This document shows, piece after piece, positions 29,620 to 38,417 of a stretch of DNA of 64,000 bases. This stretch comes from Laspinema sp. D2d (GTDB taxonomy: Bacteria > Cyanobacteriota > Cyanobacteriia > Cyanobacteriales > Laspinemataceae), in contig NZ_JAMXFC010000031.1 of NCBI RefSeq assembly GCF_025370755.1, positions 18,891-82,890 of the forward strand, written 5' to 3'. A model generated the notes under the pieces. That model worked only from the letters and a program-made list of their open reading frames with translations, did not search any database and was not told the origin of the DNA. The stretch's first letter is position 1. Each line of letters opens with the position of its first letter. Both the position numbers and the translations under genes were made by a program.

Positions 29620-29907
29620 ATGAATCCCGCACTAGACTTGATTTTCAGCACCCTAGCTGCATTTTTTCAAATTTATTTCGTTCTGTTGATCATTCGGGTT
29701 CTCTTAAGTTGGTTTCCCAATATCAACTGGTACGATCCGCCGTTTTCCATTGTCAGTCAGCTCACGGATCCCTACTTGAATATTTTCCGTTCTTTTATTC
29801 CACCTTTAGGGGGAATCGACCTTTCCCCGATGTTGGCAATTTTACTTTTGCAATTCGTTTCGGGGATCTTTGGCAGTTTATCAGCCAGTGCAGCATTAGG
29901 GTTTTAA
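29620..29907 (+). CDS. YggT family (Ycf19-like) membrane protein
   Basis: A 95-residue protein with two YggT-type membrane segments (FFQIYFVLLIIRVLLSWFP and LAILLLQFVSGIFGSL) and the family signature around LTDPYLNIFRSFIPPLGGIDLSP. Relatives in plastids and cyanobacteria (YlmG/Ycf19) influence thylakoid or nucleoid organisation and membrane protein placement. Confidence 0.9.
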   Translation: MNPALDLIFSTLAAFFQIYFVLLIIRVLLSWFPNINWYDPPFSIVSQLTDPYLNIFRSFIPPLGGIDLSPMLAILLLQFVSGIFGSLSASAALGF

Positions 29908-29965
29908 AGCCCCTGATGGACCGTTTTCCCTTGGAACTCCCAATTCCCCAGTTACTCCAGAGCAC

Positions 29966-29996
29966 AAAAGCGGCGAGTCTGATCTCGCCGCTTTTT
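29966..29996 (+). terminator. Bidirectional terminator between convergent genes
   Basis: AAAAGCGGCGAG and CTCGCCGCTTTT form a strong hairpin with T-runs on both strands. It serves the YggT gene (plus) and the gene at 30013-30516 (minus). Confidence 0.85.
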
Positions 29997-30012
29997 GTTG
30001 AGGAAATTCAGC

Positions 30013-30516
30013 TTAATCCAGACTATCGAGACTGTTGTCATAGAGTAACGGTTTGACCTGCCCACTAAATCCCCGCGCCTTGAATTTTTCTAATTTGAAG
30101 GGTGTGGGGAGATTCGCCGGAACGGAGATTCTGAACTCAAAATCGCTATTTCCTGGGGGGACCGACTGAATATTACCGAGGCGAGTGCGATTGGGCATGA
30201 TATTGTTACCATTGGCATCATAAATCACGCCAAATACATCCGCATCATAAACGGGTTTGCCGGAGGTATTTTTAGCAGTTCCGCTAATGATAAAACAGTT
30301 GGCAGCGCTCATATCACCACTGGCTACAATGCCCTCGGAGAGTTCTTCACCACAATCTTTGTAGGCGATATTGGCAACTTGGATATCGGTGAGGGCTAAA
30401 GCGGGAGGACTAAACCAGAACAAGACAATCGCGATCGCGATGGGAAGAATTATCCTCTTTAACGGGAAGAATCGCCCGGTTTTAGGGAGGGAGAGTTGCA
30501 GAGATTTGATCATCAA
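30013..30516 (-). CDS. Exported hypothetical protein, FxLYD-like fold possible
   Basis: A 167-residue protein with an N-terminal signal or anchor helix (IILPIAIAIVLFWFSPPALA) and a compact domain containing two cysteines (KDCGEEL; ANCFIISGTA). The pattern CFIISGTAKNTSGKPVYDAD, then GVIYDANG, then VPPGNSDFEFRISVP resembles FxLYD-type beta-sandwich domains that stabilise or bind envelope partners. Function unknown. Confidence 0.7.
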   Translation of the reverse strand: MMIKSLQLSLPKTGRFFPLKRIILPIAIAIVLFWFSPPALALTDIQVANIAYKDCGEELSEGIVASGDMSAANCFIISGTAKNTSGKPVYDADVFGVIYDANGNNIMPNRTRLGNIQSVPPGNSDFEFRISVPANLPTPFKLEKFKARGFSGQVKPLLYDNSLDSLD

Positions 30517-30620
30517 AAGACCTCGGAATTAGGGAAGGTTTGGAATTCAACAAAATTAAAGATAGGCGGGCGCTTCAACAACAAAGCTAAAACCTAGCTT
30601 ACCGCGAAGGAGGGTCGGGG

Positions 30621-30641
30621 AAAAAGCCTTCCAAAGAAGGT
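30621..30641 (-). terminator. Terminator downstream of aroE
   Basis: On the minus strand a short CCTTC/GAAGG hairpin is followed by GC and T5, 38 bases past the aroE stop. Confidence 0.5.
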
Positions 30642-30678
30642 CTAAACCCTGGGGTTTGAAGGAGTTAAGGAAGAGGGG

Positions 30679-31545
30679 TTATCCCTGTAAATGCTGACGG
30701 AGTGCTTGACCCATGATATCAACGGGCACCGGGCGATCGAGCCAAATTTGTAAGGCGGCAGCCCCTTGTCGAACTAACATTTCTGAACCATCGATCGCCA
30801 CTGCACCCACTGCCTGCGCCTGTCGTAAAAATTCCGTAGGACTGGGGGTGTAGATTAGATCATAGGCGATCGCCCCTTGGGGAAGGGTGGCGAGGAGGTC
30901 TGGGGTCACCGGCGACTGCGCCACCTCCGGATACATTCCCACCGGGGTGGAGTTCACCAGTAATCCCGCCTGGGGTAGCAATTGCGGCAGTTCTGACCCG
31001 TCATGGACCGAGAGATTGAGCGTCCAAGGGGAATCTTGCCAACTGGTTTGAAATGCCTGCAATTTCTCGAAATTGCGGCCCACGACACAGATTTTGGCAC
31101 AGCCTAACTGGGCTAAACCGGCGACTACCGCCCGCGCAGCACCACCGGCCCCTAAAATAACGGCGAGGGTTTGATTCCAGGGGCGATCGCAACGCTGCAA
31201 CGGGGCGAGAAATCCTTCTACATCGGTATTGGTGCCTGCCCACCCGGTGGGAGTGCGCCAGACGGTATTCACCGCGCCCACGGCTTGAGCAACGGGAGAA
31301 ATCTCTGATAAGAGAGGAATAATGGCCTGTTTGTGAGGAATGGTAATGCTAAATCCACGCACTCCGATAGCAGCGAAACCAGCAAGGGCAGTGGATAAAT
31401 CGGACGGGGCGATCGGCCAAGGCAGATAGACAAAATCTACTCCCATTTCGGCGATCGCCGCATTGTGCATCACCGGAGAAAGGGAATGCTTCACCGGATA
31501 GCCGATGACCCCGAGTAATTGAGTTGTTCCTGTAATCGTTGGCAT
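30679..31545 (-). CDS. aroE: Shikimate dehydrogenase
   Basis: NADPH-dependent reduction of 3-dehydroshikimate in aromatic amino acid synthesis. The 288-residue protein has the substrate-binding GYPVKHSLSPVMHNAAI, the catalytic-lysine region SITIPHKQAIIPL, NTDVEGFLAPL, and the nucleotide-binding ILGAGGAARAVV. Good length and start. The 316-bp gap to the next gene (31546-31861) shows nothing I can assign. Confidence 0.96.
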   Translation of the reverse strand: MPTITGTTQLLGVIGYPVKHSLSPVMHNAAIAEMGVDFVYLPWPIAPSDLSTALAGFAAIGVRGFSITIPHKQAIIPLLSEISPVAQAVGAVNTVWRTPTGWAGTNTDVEGFLAPLQRCDRPWNQTLAVILGAGGAARAVVAGLAQLGCAKICVVGRNFEKLQAFQTSWQDSPWTLNLSVHDGSELPQLLPQAGLLVNSTPVGMYPEVAQSPVTPDLLATLPQGAIAYDLIYTPSPTEFLRQAQAVGAVAIDGSEMLVRQGAAALQIWLDRPVPVDIMGQALRQHLQG

Positions 31546-31861
31546 GGTCTAAAAAAGCGGATCCTGAAATCTTTTCGTGAATACGGTTAGAGTAGGGTTC
31601 TAACTACTGTCCCGCCCCTTGATTTTATGTCACAATTTTGAATAAGAACCGTACAAAAAGGGCGATCGGGTCAGGGTTCTCAAGGGCTGGCTATTTGTAA
31701 AACACTCAACATCAGGGGATTTTACCGAAACATTAGGGTTGTTGAGGTTAATCGGTGATTTGTACAGAAATAACCCTGTGCTGTCCTACCTGTTTCCAGA
31801 TGCTGGCATTGATGGTTCAGGTTGGCGGCGCTATTTTGCTTTAGTGGACTAAAATTGTATC

Positions 31862-32962
31862 ATGAAAAGACTCACCTATATTAGTAAATTTTCCCGCACC
31901 CTTTCTCGTGACGAAATCAATGCGATCGGTCGGGTATCCAGCCAAAACAATCAACAAGCGAATGTCACCGGAGTATTACTTTGTCTGGAAGGGATATTTT
32001 TTCAAATCCTAGAAGGCGACGCGGAGAAAATTGACCGCATTTATGAACGAATTCTCACCGATGATCGTCATACGGATATTCTTTGCTTAAAATCCGAAAT
32101 GGAAGTTGATGAAAGAATGTTTCCTGATTGGTCGATGCAAACGATTAATCTGGATGAAAATACCGATTTGTTAATTCGACCCATTAAAGTCTTATTGCAG
32201 ACTCTCACCGAATCCCACCGTGTGTTAGAAAAATATACACAACCTAGTATTTTTAAAATTATTAGTCAAGGGACTAATCCCCTTACTATCCGGCCCAAAG
32301 CCGTAGAAAAAATTGTATTTTTTAGCGATATTGTTTCGTTTTCTACCTTTGCTGAGAAACTGCCGGTAGAAGAGGTGATCTCCGTGGTGAATAGTTATTT
32401 TTCAATTTGTACCGCCATCATTACTCTGCATGGGGGAGAGGTAACTAAGTTTATTGGGGATTGTGTGATGGCTTATTTTGATGGGGACTGCGCCGATGAA
32501 GCCATTCAAGCCAGTTTAGATATTTTGACCGAACTGGAAATCTTACGAAATGCTGCCCCAGAAGGGAGCCCGTTGCGGGTACTCTACAGTGGGATTGGGT
32601 TAGCCAAAGGGAAAGTGATTGAGGGAAATATTGGTTCAGAGTTGAAGAAAGATTATACTATATTAGGAGATGCGGTGAATGTAGCGGCTCGATTGGAAGC
32701 CTTAACTCGTCAGCTTTCCCAAGCCCTGGTTTTTTCAGGGGAGGTCAAAACGAGTGCTCTGAAAGCTTGGAATTTTATCTGGCTGGCGGATTCGGCTTTG
32801 AAAGGGAAATCGGAATCGATTGATATTTATTCAATTGATAATGAAATGACGCGGAAATCCAGCGGAGGATTAGAAATTGCTCGGAATATTGGGCATTATT
32901 TGGAACGAGTGGGCGATCGCCAACCCAGTCAGATTTTTGGGGTAAAAAGTTTGCCGCTATAA
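31862..32962 (+). CDS. Blue-light-activated adenylyl cyclase (BLUF-class III cyclase, OaPAC-type)
   Basis: A 366-residue protein that makes cAMP when its FAD-binding BLUF domain absorbs blue light. BLUF residues are all present: Tyr6, Asn30, Gln48, Trp90 and Met92. A helical linker (about 100-140) joins it to a class III cyclase with metal aspartates Asp156 (FFSDIVSF) and Asp200 (KFIGD). Lys196 and Thr266 are the pair that selects ATP over GTP, and Asn273 and Arg277 stabilise the transition state. Length and sequence agree with my memory of OaPAC from Oscillatoria acuminata PCC 6304, down to the tail GDRQPSQIFGVKSLPL. It is a single gene with no recognisable cAMP effector nearby. Confidence 0.95.
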   Translation: MKRLTYISKFSRTLSRDEINAIGRVSSQNNQQANVTGVLLCLEGIFFQILEGDAEKIDRIYERILTDDRHTDILCLKSEMEVDERMFPDWSMQTINLDENTDLLIRPIKVLLQTLTESHRVLEKYTQPSIFKIISQGTNPLTIRPKAVEKIVFFSDIVSFSTFAEKLPVEEVISVVNSYFSICTAIITLHGGEVTKFIGDCVMAYFDGDCADEAIQASLDILTELEILRNAAPEGSPLRVLYSGIGLAKGKVIEGNIGSELKKDYTILGDAVNVAARLEALTRQLSQALVFSGEVKTSALKAWNFIWLADSALKGKSESIDIYSIDNEMTRKSSGGLEIARNIGHYLERVGDRQPSQIFGVKSLPL

Positions 32963-33921
32963 GGAAGTCCGTGGATGGGGTGCATCTGGACTCAACCTGA
33001 CTCTAGCATCAGTGTTAGGAACATCGGCACATGGACGCGGATAGATGCAAGAGGAGTTGCCTTGGTGGGTTGGGTTTCCAAAATGAGGGAACGCTAGGAT
33101 ACCGTGACGGGAATCTATCCGTGGCGATCGCCATGAACAAACTATAAAATTTTCATAAACCTTCTCCGGATTTTTTCAAAAACTTTATAATAGCTTTAAA
33201 TGAATCAAGGAACTTGCTTTTCCAAGGGACTCACATCCATCGGTGAACTGACTTTTTAATCAGCCTCCATAGACTCTCTTTCTCCTCAAGACCCCCTATT
33301 TTTTCACCGTATTTACAGATTGACATTTATAAAATTTTATGTATGTCTTGACCTAAAACCGGGTATAACCGGGGTCTTTTGCACGAATTTTTAACCTTCT
33401 TCCTCATCCCAGAAATAACGATCTAAACCGCCTGTATCAACAAAACCCGTAAATAATCGGCTCAAGATACGGGGTTTCAAACCGCTTTCTTGATGGGGAA
33501 TCCCTGTATATTCAAAGCAAATTTCGACTCTTCCCCAAAGTCAGCACAAAGATAGAGGGACTGAATTAGAACATAGAGCAAACTAATAAACGAAGGTTAC
33601 CCGAAAAATCCTCAACCCTATGCCGGGTGGGGTTAAAGGAATAGACTGTTTGAAAGATATCCTGTTTCCTCCGGCTTCCGAGTCGGTATGGCATAGATAG
33701 AACAACAAACCGGGTTCCTGAATCTATTTTGTTGACAAATCGGTGAATTTTTGTAAAAAAAGCGGTTTCTAACGGCGACCCTAGGGTGAAAAATCACGCT
33801 AAGTTCTACTGGGGAAATTCAACCCTAAATCGTCTAACTTTTCGCCTTGTATAGAATCCCTGTCCCCCTTCTATGTCACTTATTTTGACTAATTTTGATT
33901 AATTTTGAGAGGTATTACAAC
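32963..33921. other. 0.95-kb intergenic region
   Basis: AT-rich, with many stop codons in all frames. I see no gene, RNA gene or clear repeat. The promoter of the following esterase gene must lie in its right part; GAGAGG at about 33907 is that gene's ribosome site. Confidence 0.5.
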
Positions 33922-34836
33922 ATGAAAAACATCAATTTAACCCTGACATCTGCCGGTTTCGCGACCCTTGTCCTTCTGGGTGCAACCTCTTCCACGGTAC
34001 AAGCCTTTTCATTAACCCAATCCAATCCCCTTAAAATTATGCCATTAGGGGATTCTAATACCCGAGGCCGAGGTGAGGATATCGCAGGCTATCGAGATGA
34101 CCTTTGGATGCTGCTGAATAACAGTGGATTTAATGTTGATTTTGTCGGGAGTGCGACGACAAATCCTCCCAACAGTTGGAATCAATCCTATGGATTTGAT
34201 CGCAATCATGAGGGTCATGGTGGATATGCGATTAGCGGTTCTACCTATGCTGGGGCGGGTGATTTGATGTCCAATATCGATAACTGGCTGAATGCCGCCA
34301 CTCCCGATGTCATCCTGTTGATGGCAGGAACTAACGACTTTATCTTTCAGAATACAACAGCCCAGGAAACCATTAATGAACTGGGTACCTTAATTGATAA
34401 AATCTTTGCTTGGTCTTCCGATGTTTCGGTATTGATTAGCTCGATCGCCCCGTTAGCCCCCAATCAAGGATTATCCCAAGAAGCCGCTTTATACAATAAT
34501 ATGATTCCCGGTCTGTTAGGCAGCGATCGCTATCAACAGAATAACCTCTCTTTTGTAGATACCCGTAATTTGTTTACCCTGAATGATCTCTATGATGGAA
34601 TTCACTTCAAACCCCAGGGTTACACCACCTTAGCCAATGCATGGTTTGATGGGATTGTTTCCGCCTCTAATCTAGGTCAACCTCCTAAAGATCCGATCGT
34701 CGTTGAAACTCCCGGACCAGACGACTCGGTTTCTATTCCTGAACCCACTTCCGTATTGGGAGTATTAGCATTTGGTTTAGTCGGCGCAGGATCGTTACGC
34801 AAACGCCGTCATGTATCTCCCTTTTCTACTCGTTAA
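33922..34836 (+). CDS. Exported SGNH/GDSL hydrolase with PEP-CTERM signal
   Basis: A 304-residue esterase-like protein. I start at ATG 33922 (MKNINLTL), which has GAGAGG nine bases upstream. A signal peptide ends near VQAFS. SGNH blocks are visible: IMPLGDSNTRG (nucleophile Ser), the block II-III region through GGYAISG, LLMAGTNDF, and DGIHFKPQGY with the catalytic Asp-x-x-His. The C-terminus has SIPEPTSVLGVLAFGLVG and GSLRKRR, a PEP-CTERM sorting signal normally processed by exosortase and linked to exopolysaccharide. The substrate could be acetylated polysaccharide. Confidence 0.92.
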   Translation: MKNINLTLTSAGFATLVLLGATSSTVQAFSLTQSNPLKIMPLGDSNTRGRGEDIAGYRDDLWMLLNNSGFNVDFVGSATTNPPNSWNQSYGFDRNHEGHGGYAISGSTYAGAGDLMSNIDNWLNAATPDVILLMAGTNDFIFQNTTAQETINELGTLIDKIFAWSSDVSVLISSIAPLAPNQGLSQEAALYNNMIPGLLGSDRYQQNNLSFVDTRNLFTLNDLYDGIHFKPQGYTTLANAWFDGIVSASNLGQPPKDPIVVETPGPDDSVSIPEPTSVLGVLAFGLVGAGSLRKRRHVSPFSTR

Positions 34837-34867
34837 TTTTCTTTAAGTGGGGAGATTCAGAAGATTA

Positions 34868-34892
34868 AAGCCCCCTTTTCTAAGGGGGTTTT
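34868..34892 (+). terminator. Terminator after the SGNH hydrolase gene
   Basis: AAGCCCCCTTTTCTAAGGGG folds into a hairpin with a TTTTG tail, 31 bases past the stop. Confidence 0.7.
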
Positions 34893-35105
34893 GTTCAAAA
34901 TTTTAGTTTCTAAAGCGATCGCCTCTCTAAACCCAAGGGGAGAAGACTCTTCAGGGTCAGGATTATAATATTTGTAACCTGTCCTATCTGAGTTGCTTTT
35001 CAGGTAACCAAACTTTCTGCAACCTAAAGGCGGTGAAACGGTATGCTAAAACGAAATCGAAAGAATGACCTGTCATTACTAGAGAACCTCATTTAATGTG
35101 TCGTC

Positions 35106-36668
35106 ATGTCAATAGAACCGACTACAAGTGAAGCGTTAATCCAACAAAATTTAGAACGCTTTCTCCTTGTCCTCACCGTTTCCCTGAGTGTCGCGACACT
35201 CCCGCAAGTTTTTAGCTGGGTACGACAAATTCCCTACACCCTGTTGTTAGTGATCGTCGGATTAGGATTAGCCTTCGTGGATGTGCGCCTCGTCAACCTC
35301 TCCCCGGCGCTGATCCTGTCCATATTTTTGCCCCCGTTGTTATTTGAAGCCGCCTGGAATCTGCGCTGGCAGGACTTAAAACGAGATTTAGTGCCGGTGA
35401 GTTTGTATGCAATTCTCGGCGTCCTGATTTCTGTCATCGGGATTGCGATCGCCCTCAATCAGTTAGCAACCATTCCCCTAGCTACCGCCTTGTTAATCGG
35501 CGCGAGTCTCTCCGCCACGGACCCGATTTCGGTGATTGCGCTATTTCGAGAACTTGGGGTCGAAAAACGCCTCTCCACCCTGATGGAAGGGGAAAGTTTG
35601 TTCAATGACGGCGTAGCGGTGGTTGCCTTTAGCTTGCTAGTGGGACTGGCATTAGGAACCAGTCACTTGGAACTACGCGGGACGATCGCTCAATTTGCGG
35701 CTTTTGTCGGCATTGGGATCGGCATCGGCAGCTTAATCGGATTTGGGATTTCCTACCTCACCCAACGCTTTGATTTACCCCTCGTGGAACAATCCTTAAC
35801 CCTAGTCTCCGCCTACGGAACCTATCTTGTCGTCGAAGAACTGGGGGGTTCTGGGGTGATTGGCGTCGTGACGGTGGGGTTAATCTTGGGTAATTTTGGC
35901 TCGCGAATTGGCATGAATCCGCGCACGAGGCTGATTGTCAGCGAATTTTGGGAGTTTTTAGCCTTTTTTGTCAACTCCATCGTTTTTTTGCTGATTGGCG
36001 ACCAAATTCAGTTTGCTTCCCTTGCCAATAATTTAGATACCATCGCCATTACTCTAGGTGCGATGTTAGTCACCCGGGCGATCGCCATTTATACCCTAGG
36101 AGGCTTGAGCAATTTCCTAGTAAAATCTGACATCAATCTTCGGCAACAAACCGTTTTATGGTGGGGAGGATTGCGCGGTTCCGTATCCATCGCCTTAGCC
36201 TTGTCTGTGCCGATGATTTTAGAAGCGCGAGAGGAAATTATTGCTACCGTATTTGGGGTAGTTTTATTTACCTTACTGGTTCAGGGTTTAACCACCAAAC
36301 CCCTGCTTAAAGTCTTGAATTTGTTGGGAGATCAAACCGTCCGCCAGAACTATTTAGAGGCGATCGCCCGTCGCGCTGCACTCCAACGAGTCTTGAATCA
36401 CTTGAAAGAAGGACAAGAGGGACCCGATATTGATTGGGAGTTTTATCGGTATCAAATTGCCCTGGTAGAAGGACAACTCAACGACATTCAAAATAACATT
36501 AACCAGATGCGAAGTAAACAACCGGAACTCCAGGATTTTGCCCGAGAACAATTCAAAGAAGAACTCCTGGCGATCGAAGCGGATACTTATGCCGAATTTG
36601 TGCGATCGGGTCGGCTGAATCGCGATTTAGCGCCCTTCTTACAAGATGTACTCAAAGGAGGGGATTGA
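35106..36668 (+). CDS. Na+/H+ antiporter, CPA1 (NhaP) family
   Basis: A 520-residue protein with about 12 hydrophobic segments in the first 400 residues and a ~110-residue cytosolic tail. The CPA1 ion-binding ND motif is in GESLFNDGVAVVAF, with LSATDPISVIALFRELG before it and WWGGLRGSVSIALALS after. It exchanges sodium (or potassium) for protons in salt and pH homeostasis. The tail is helical and acidic and may be regulatory. Confidence 0.92.
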   Translation: MSIEPTTSEALIQQNLERFLLVLTVSLSVATLPQVFSWVRQIPYTLLLVIVGLGLAFVDVRLVNLSPALILSIFLPPLLFEAAWNLRWQDLKRDLVPVSLYAILGVLISVIGIAIALNQLATIPLATALLIGASLSATDPISVIALFRELGVEKRLSTLMEGESLFNDGVAVVAFSLLVGLALGTSHLELRGTIAQFAAFVGIGIGIGSLIGFGISYLTQRFDLPLVEQSLTLVSAYGTYLVVEELGGSGVIGVVTVGLILGNFGSRIGMNPRTRLIVSEFWEFLAFFVNSIVFLLIGDQIQFASLANNLDTIAITLGAMLVTRAIAIYTLGGLSNFLVKSDINLRQQTVLWWGGLRGSVSIALALSVPMILEAREEIIATVFGVVLFTLLVQGLTTKPLLKVLNLLGDQTVRQNYLEAIARRAALQRVLNHLKEGQEGPDIDWEFYRYQIALVEGQLNDIQNNINQMRSKQPELQDFAREQFKEELLAIEADTYAEFVRSGRLNRDLAPFLQDVLKGGD

Positions 36669-36695
36669 AAACTACCAACCGAGGGTGTTATATGG

Positions 36696-36804
36696 AATCC
36701 GGTTGTAGTTTAAAAAACGCCACACCCTTCAACGGTGGGACACTTGCAGACAAAGCCCGCCTGCGCGGGCTAAGAGAGAAAACTGACTTTTGGCAACCGG
36801 ATTT
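36696..36804 (-). repeat. Dispersed TIR element, copy B (reversed)
   Basis: A 109-bp copy bounded by AATCCGGTTGT and CAACCGGATT, inverted relative to copies A and C. It keeps the AGCCCGCCTGCGCGGGCT hairpin and a weakened CACCCTTCAACGGTG hairpin. It lies between the convergent NhaP and sasA genes. Confidence 0.85.
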
Positions 36805-36933
36805 GGTATTAATCAGAACACTCCTGTCTTTGTATTAAAATCCATTTCCCGTTTTGACCCAGCTTGAGAGACCGCCGGGAGTTTGAAAACCGCCGGTCTG
36901 CTGGACTTAATTTAATCGTTAATCGACTCGTTT

Positions 36934-38115
36934 TTACTGTCGATAAACAGGTAAAGTAAAGTGAAATGCACTACCTTTATTGCGATAAGAATCCACCCAA
37001 ATTTCCCCACAATTCGCTCGGATTAAGCGCTTACATAAGCCTAAACCGATTCCATACCCATCTTTTTCTTCATCGCGCTTGAGGCGAAATTTGTCCTCAA
37101 AAATATGCTCCTGATTTTCTGGGGGAATTCCTAGACCCGTATCGATTACGCTAACTTGAACCTTTTGTGTCGTGCGGTGCAAGATACACACTTCAATTTT
37201 TCCGCCTTGGGGAGTGTACTTAATCGCATTATCCACCAGATTTACAATCACCTGACGCACTCGTTCTCCATCGGCATAAACCGAGGGTAAATCGTTGGGA
37301 ATGTCAGTTTTTAGGGTATGGGATTTCGCAGATAAACGGTCTTTGAAATTTTCTAGGATGTTCAACGTTAGGGTTTTGAGGTCTAGCTTTTGGGGATGAA
37401 TGTGAAACTCGGAACTATTTGTGCTATGAGCAGCAACGAGGATATCTGAGATCATGCGATCAATGAGGCGGGTTTGAGTGCGAGCATGGTAAATTAATCT
37501 GGCCCGCAGTGCTGATGCCGCCTCGGGATTGAGAGTTTTTTCGGGTTTGTAAGTGATTTCTAGGGTTTCTAAAGCTAGGGAGGCTGCCGTCAGGGGATTG
37601 CGCAACTCATGGGCTAACATGGCAATCAGGCGGTCCTTGAAATGGAGTTGGTCCAGCAGTTCTTCTTTTTCTTGCTTCAGCCGAAAAATTTCATCGGAGA
37701 GTTCCATTAATTCGGCAGAATGTGCCAGTTGAGAAGAGATGCTTTTCCTTGGGTAATGGCCGATCGCTTCTTCTGATGTCTGCTTGCTGAGATAGTCTTC
37801 TACAGACTTTTGCCACCGATCCCACCACTTATCAAGTTCCGCGACTAAATTGCTGCCTGCTAGAACTTGTCGGGGTCCCGGGTGGAGTTTAATCAAAGCC
37901 GGAGTCGCTACCAGTTTAAACTGTTCCGCCAAATAAGGCTGTTCGCTGACGTCAATGATCTCCAAGTCAAAGGGGATACCTGTCCGCAATTTCTGAAAAT
38001 AACTGCGGATTCGGCGAATTTGTTCACTCGATCTGGGACGCCTATCAACAAATAAGACAAGCTGTAAAGGTGCTTCATCGTTCTGATGCATGGTTTTTTC
38101 CGGAACTGCCCTCAT
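36934..38115 (-). CDS. sasA: Adaptive-response sensory kinase SasA
   Basis: A circadian output histidine kinase that senses KaiC through an N-terminal KaiB-like thioredoxin domain and phosphorylates RpaA. That domain is visible (LQLVLFVDRRPRSSEQIRRI through LVATPALIKLHPGPRQVLAG). A coiled linker follows, then HisKA with MLAHELRNPLTAASLALETL and an HATPase with DNAIKYTPQGGKIEV and DTGLGIPPENQEHIFE. Of several possible starts I prefer ATG 38115, preceded by AAGGGG; ATG 38091 is the alternative. The 302-bp gap to the divergent next gene is AT-rich without other features. Confidence 0.93.
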   Translation of the reverse strand: MRAVPEKTMHQNDEAPLQLVLFVDRRPRSSEQIRRIRSYFQKLRTGIPFDLEIIDVSEQPYLAEQFKLVATPALIKLHPGPRQVLAGSNLVAELDKWWDRWQKSVEDYLSKQTSEEAIGHYPRKSISSQLAHSAELMELSDEIFRLKQEKEELLDQLHFKDRLIAMLAHELRNPLTAASLALETLEITYKPEKTLNPEAASALRARLIYHARTQTRLIDRMISDILVAAHSTNSSEFHIHPQKLDLKTLTLNILENFKDRLSAKSHTLKTDIPNDLPSVYADGERVRQVIVNLVDNAIKYTPQGGKIEVCILHRTTQKVQVSVIDTGLGIPPENQEHIFEDKFRLKRDEEKDGYGIGLGLCKRLIRANCGEIWVDSYRNKGSAFHFTLPVYRQ

Positions 38116-38417
38116 GCAATCCCCTTGCGGCAAGGCGGCTAAAAAAGTAACACTGATTTTGAGCTGGAGACAAGTGACTCGATCGCCCTAGTGGTTCTTT
38201 TGTTTTTCTTTATATTTATAAATTATCCTGTTTATTGTCGATTCGTGAAAGAGTAAAAATGATTTGACTCTTGTCACGACTTGACTACCCACAAGGAAAA
38301 GAGCTAGGGCCTTCCTACGGGTCTAAACCCACCCAATCGAACCTCAACTTTTAACCCGTTGAGACACCCAAACGTTAGTTGTCAAACCTTAACATTTTCT
38401 TAAGACTTAAGCGAGGA

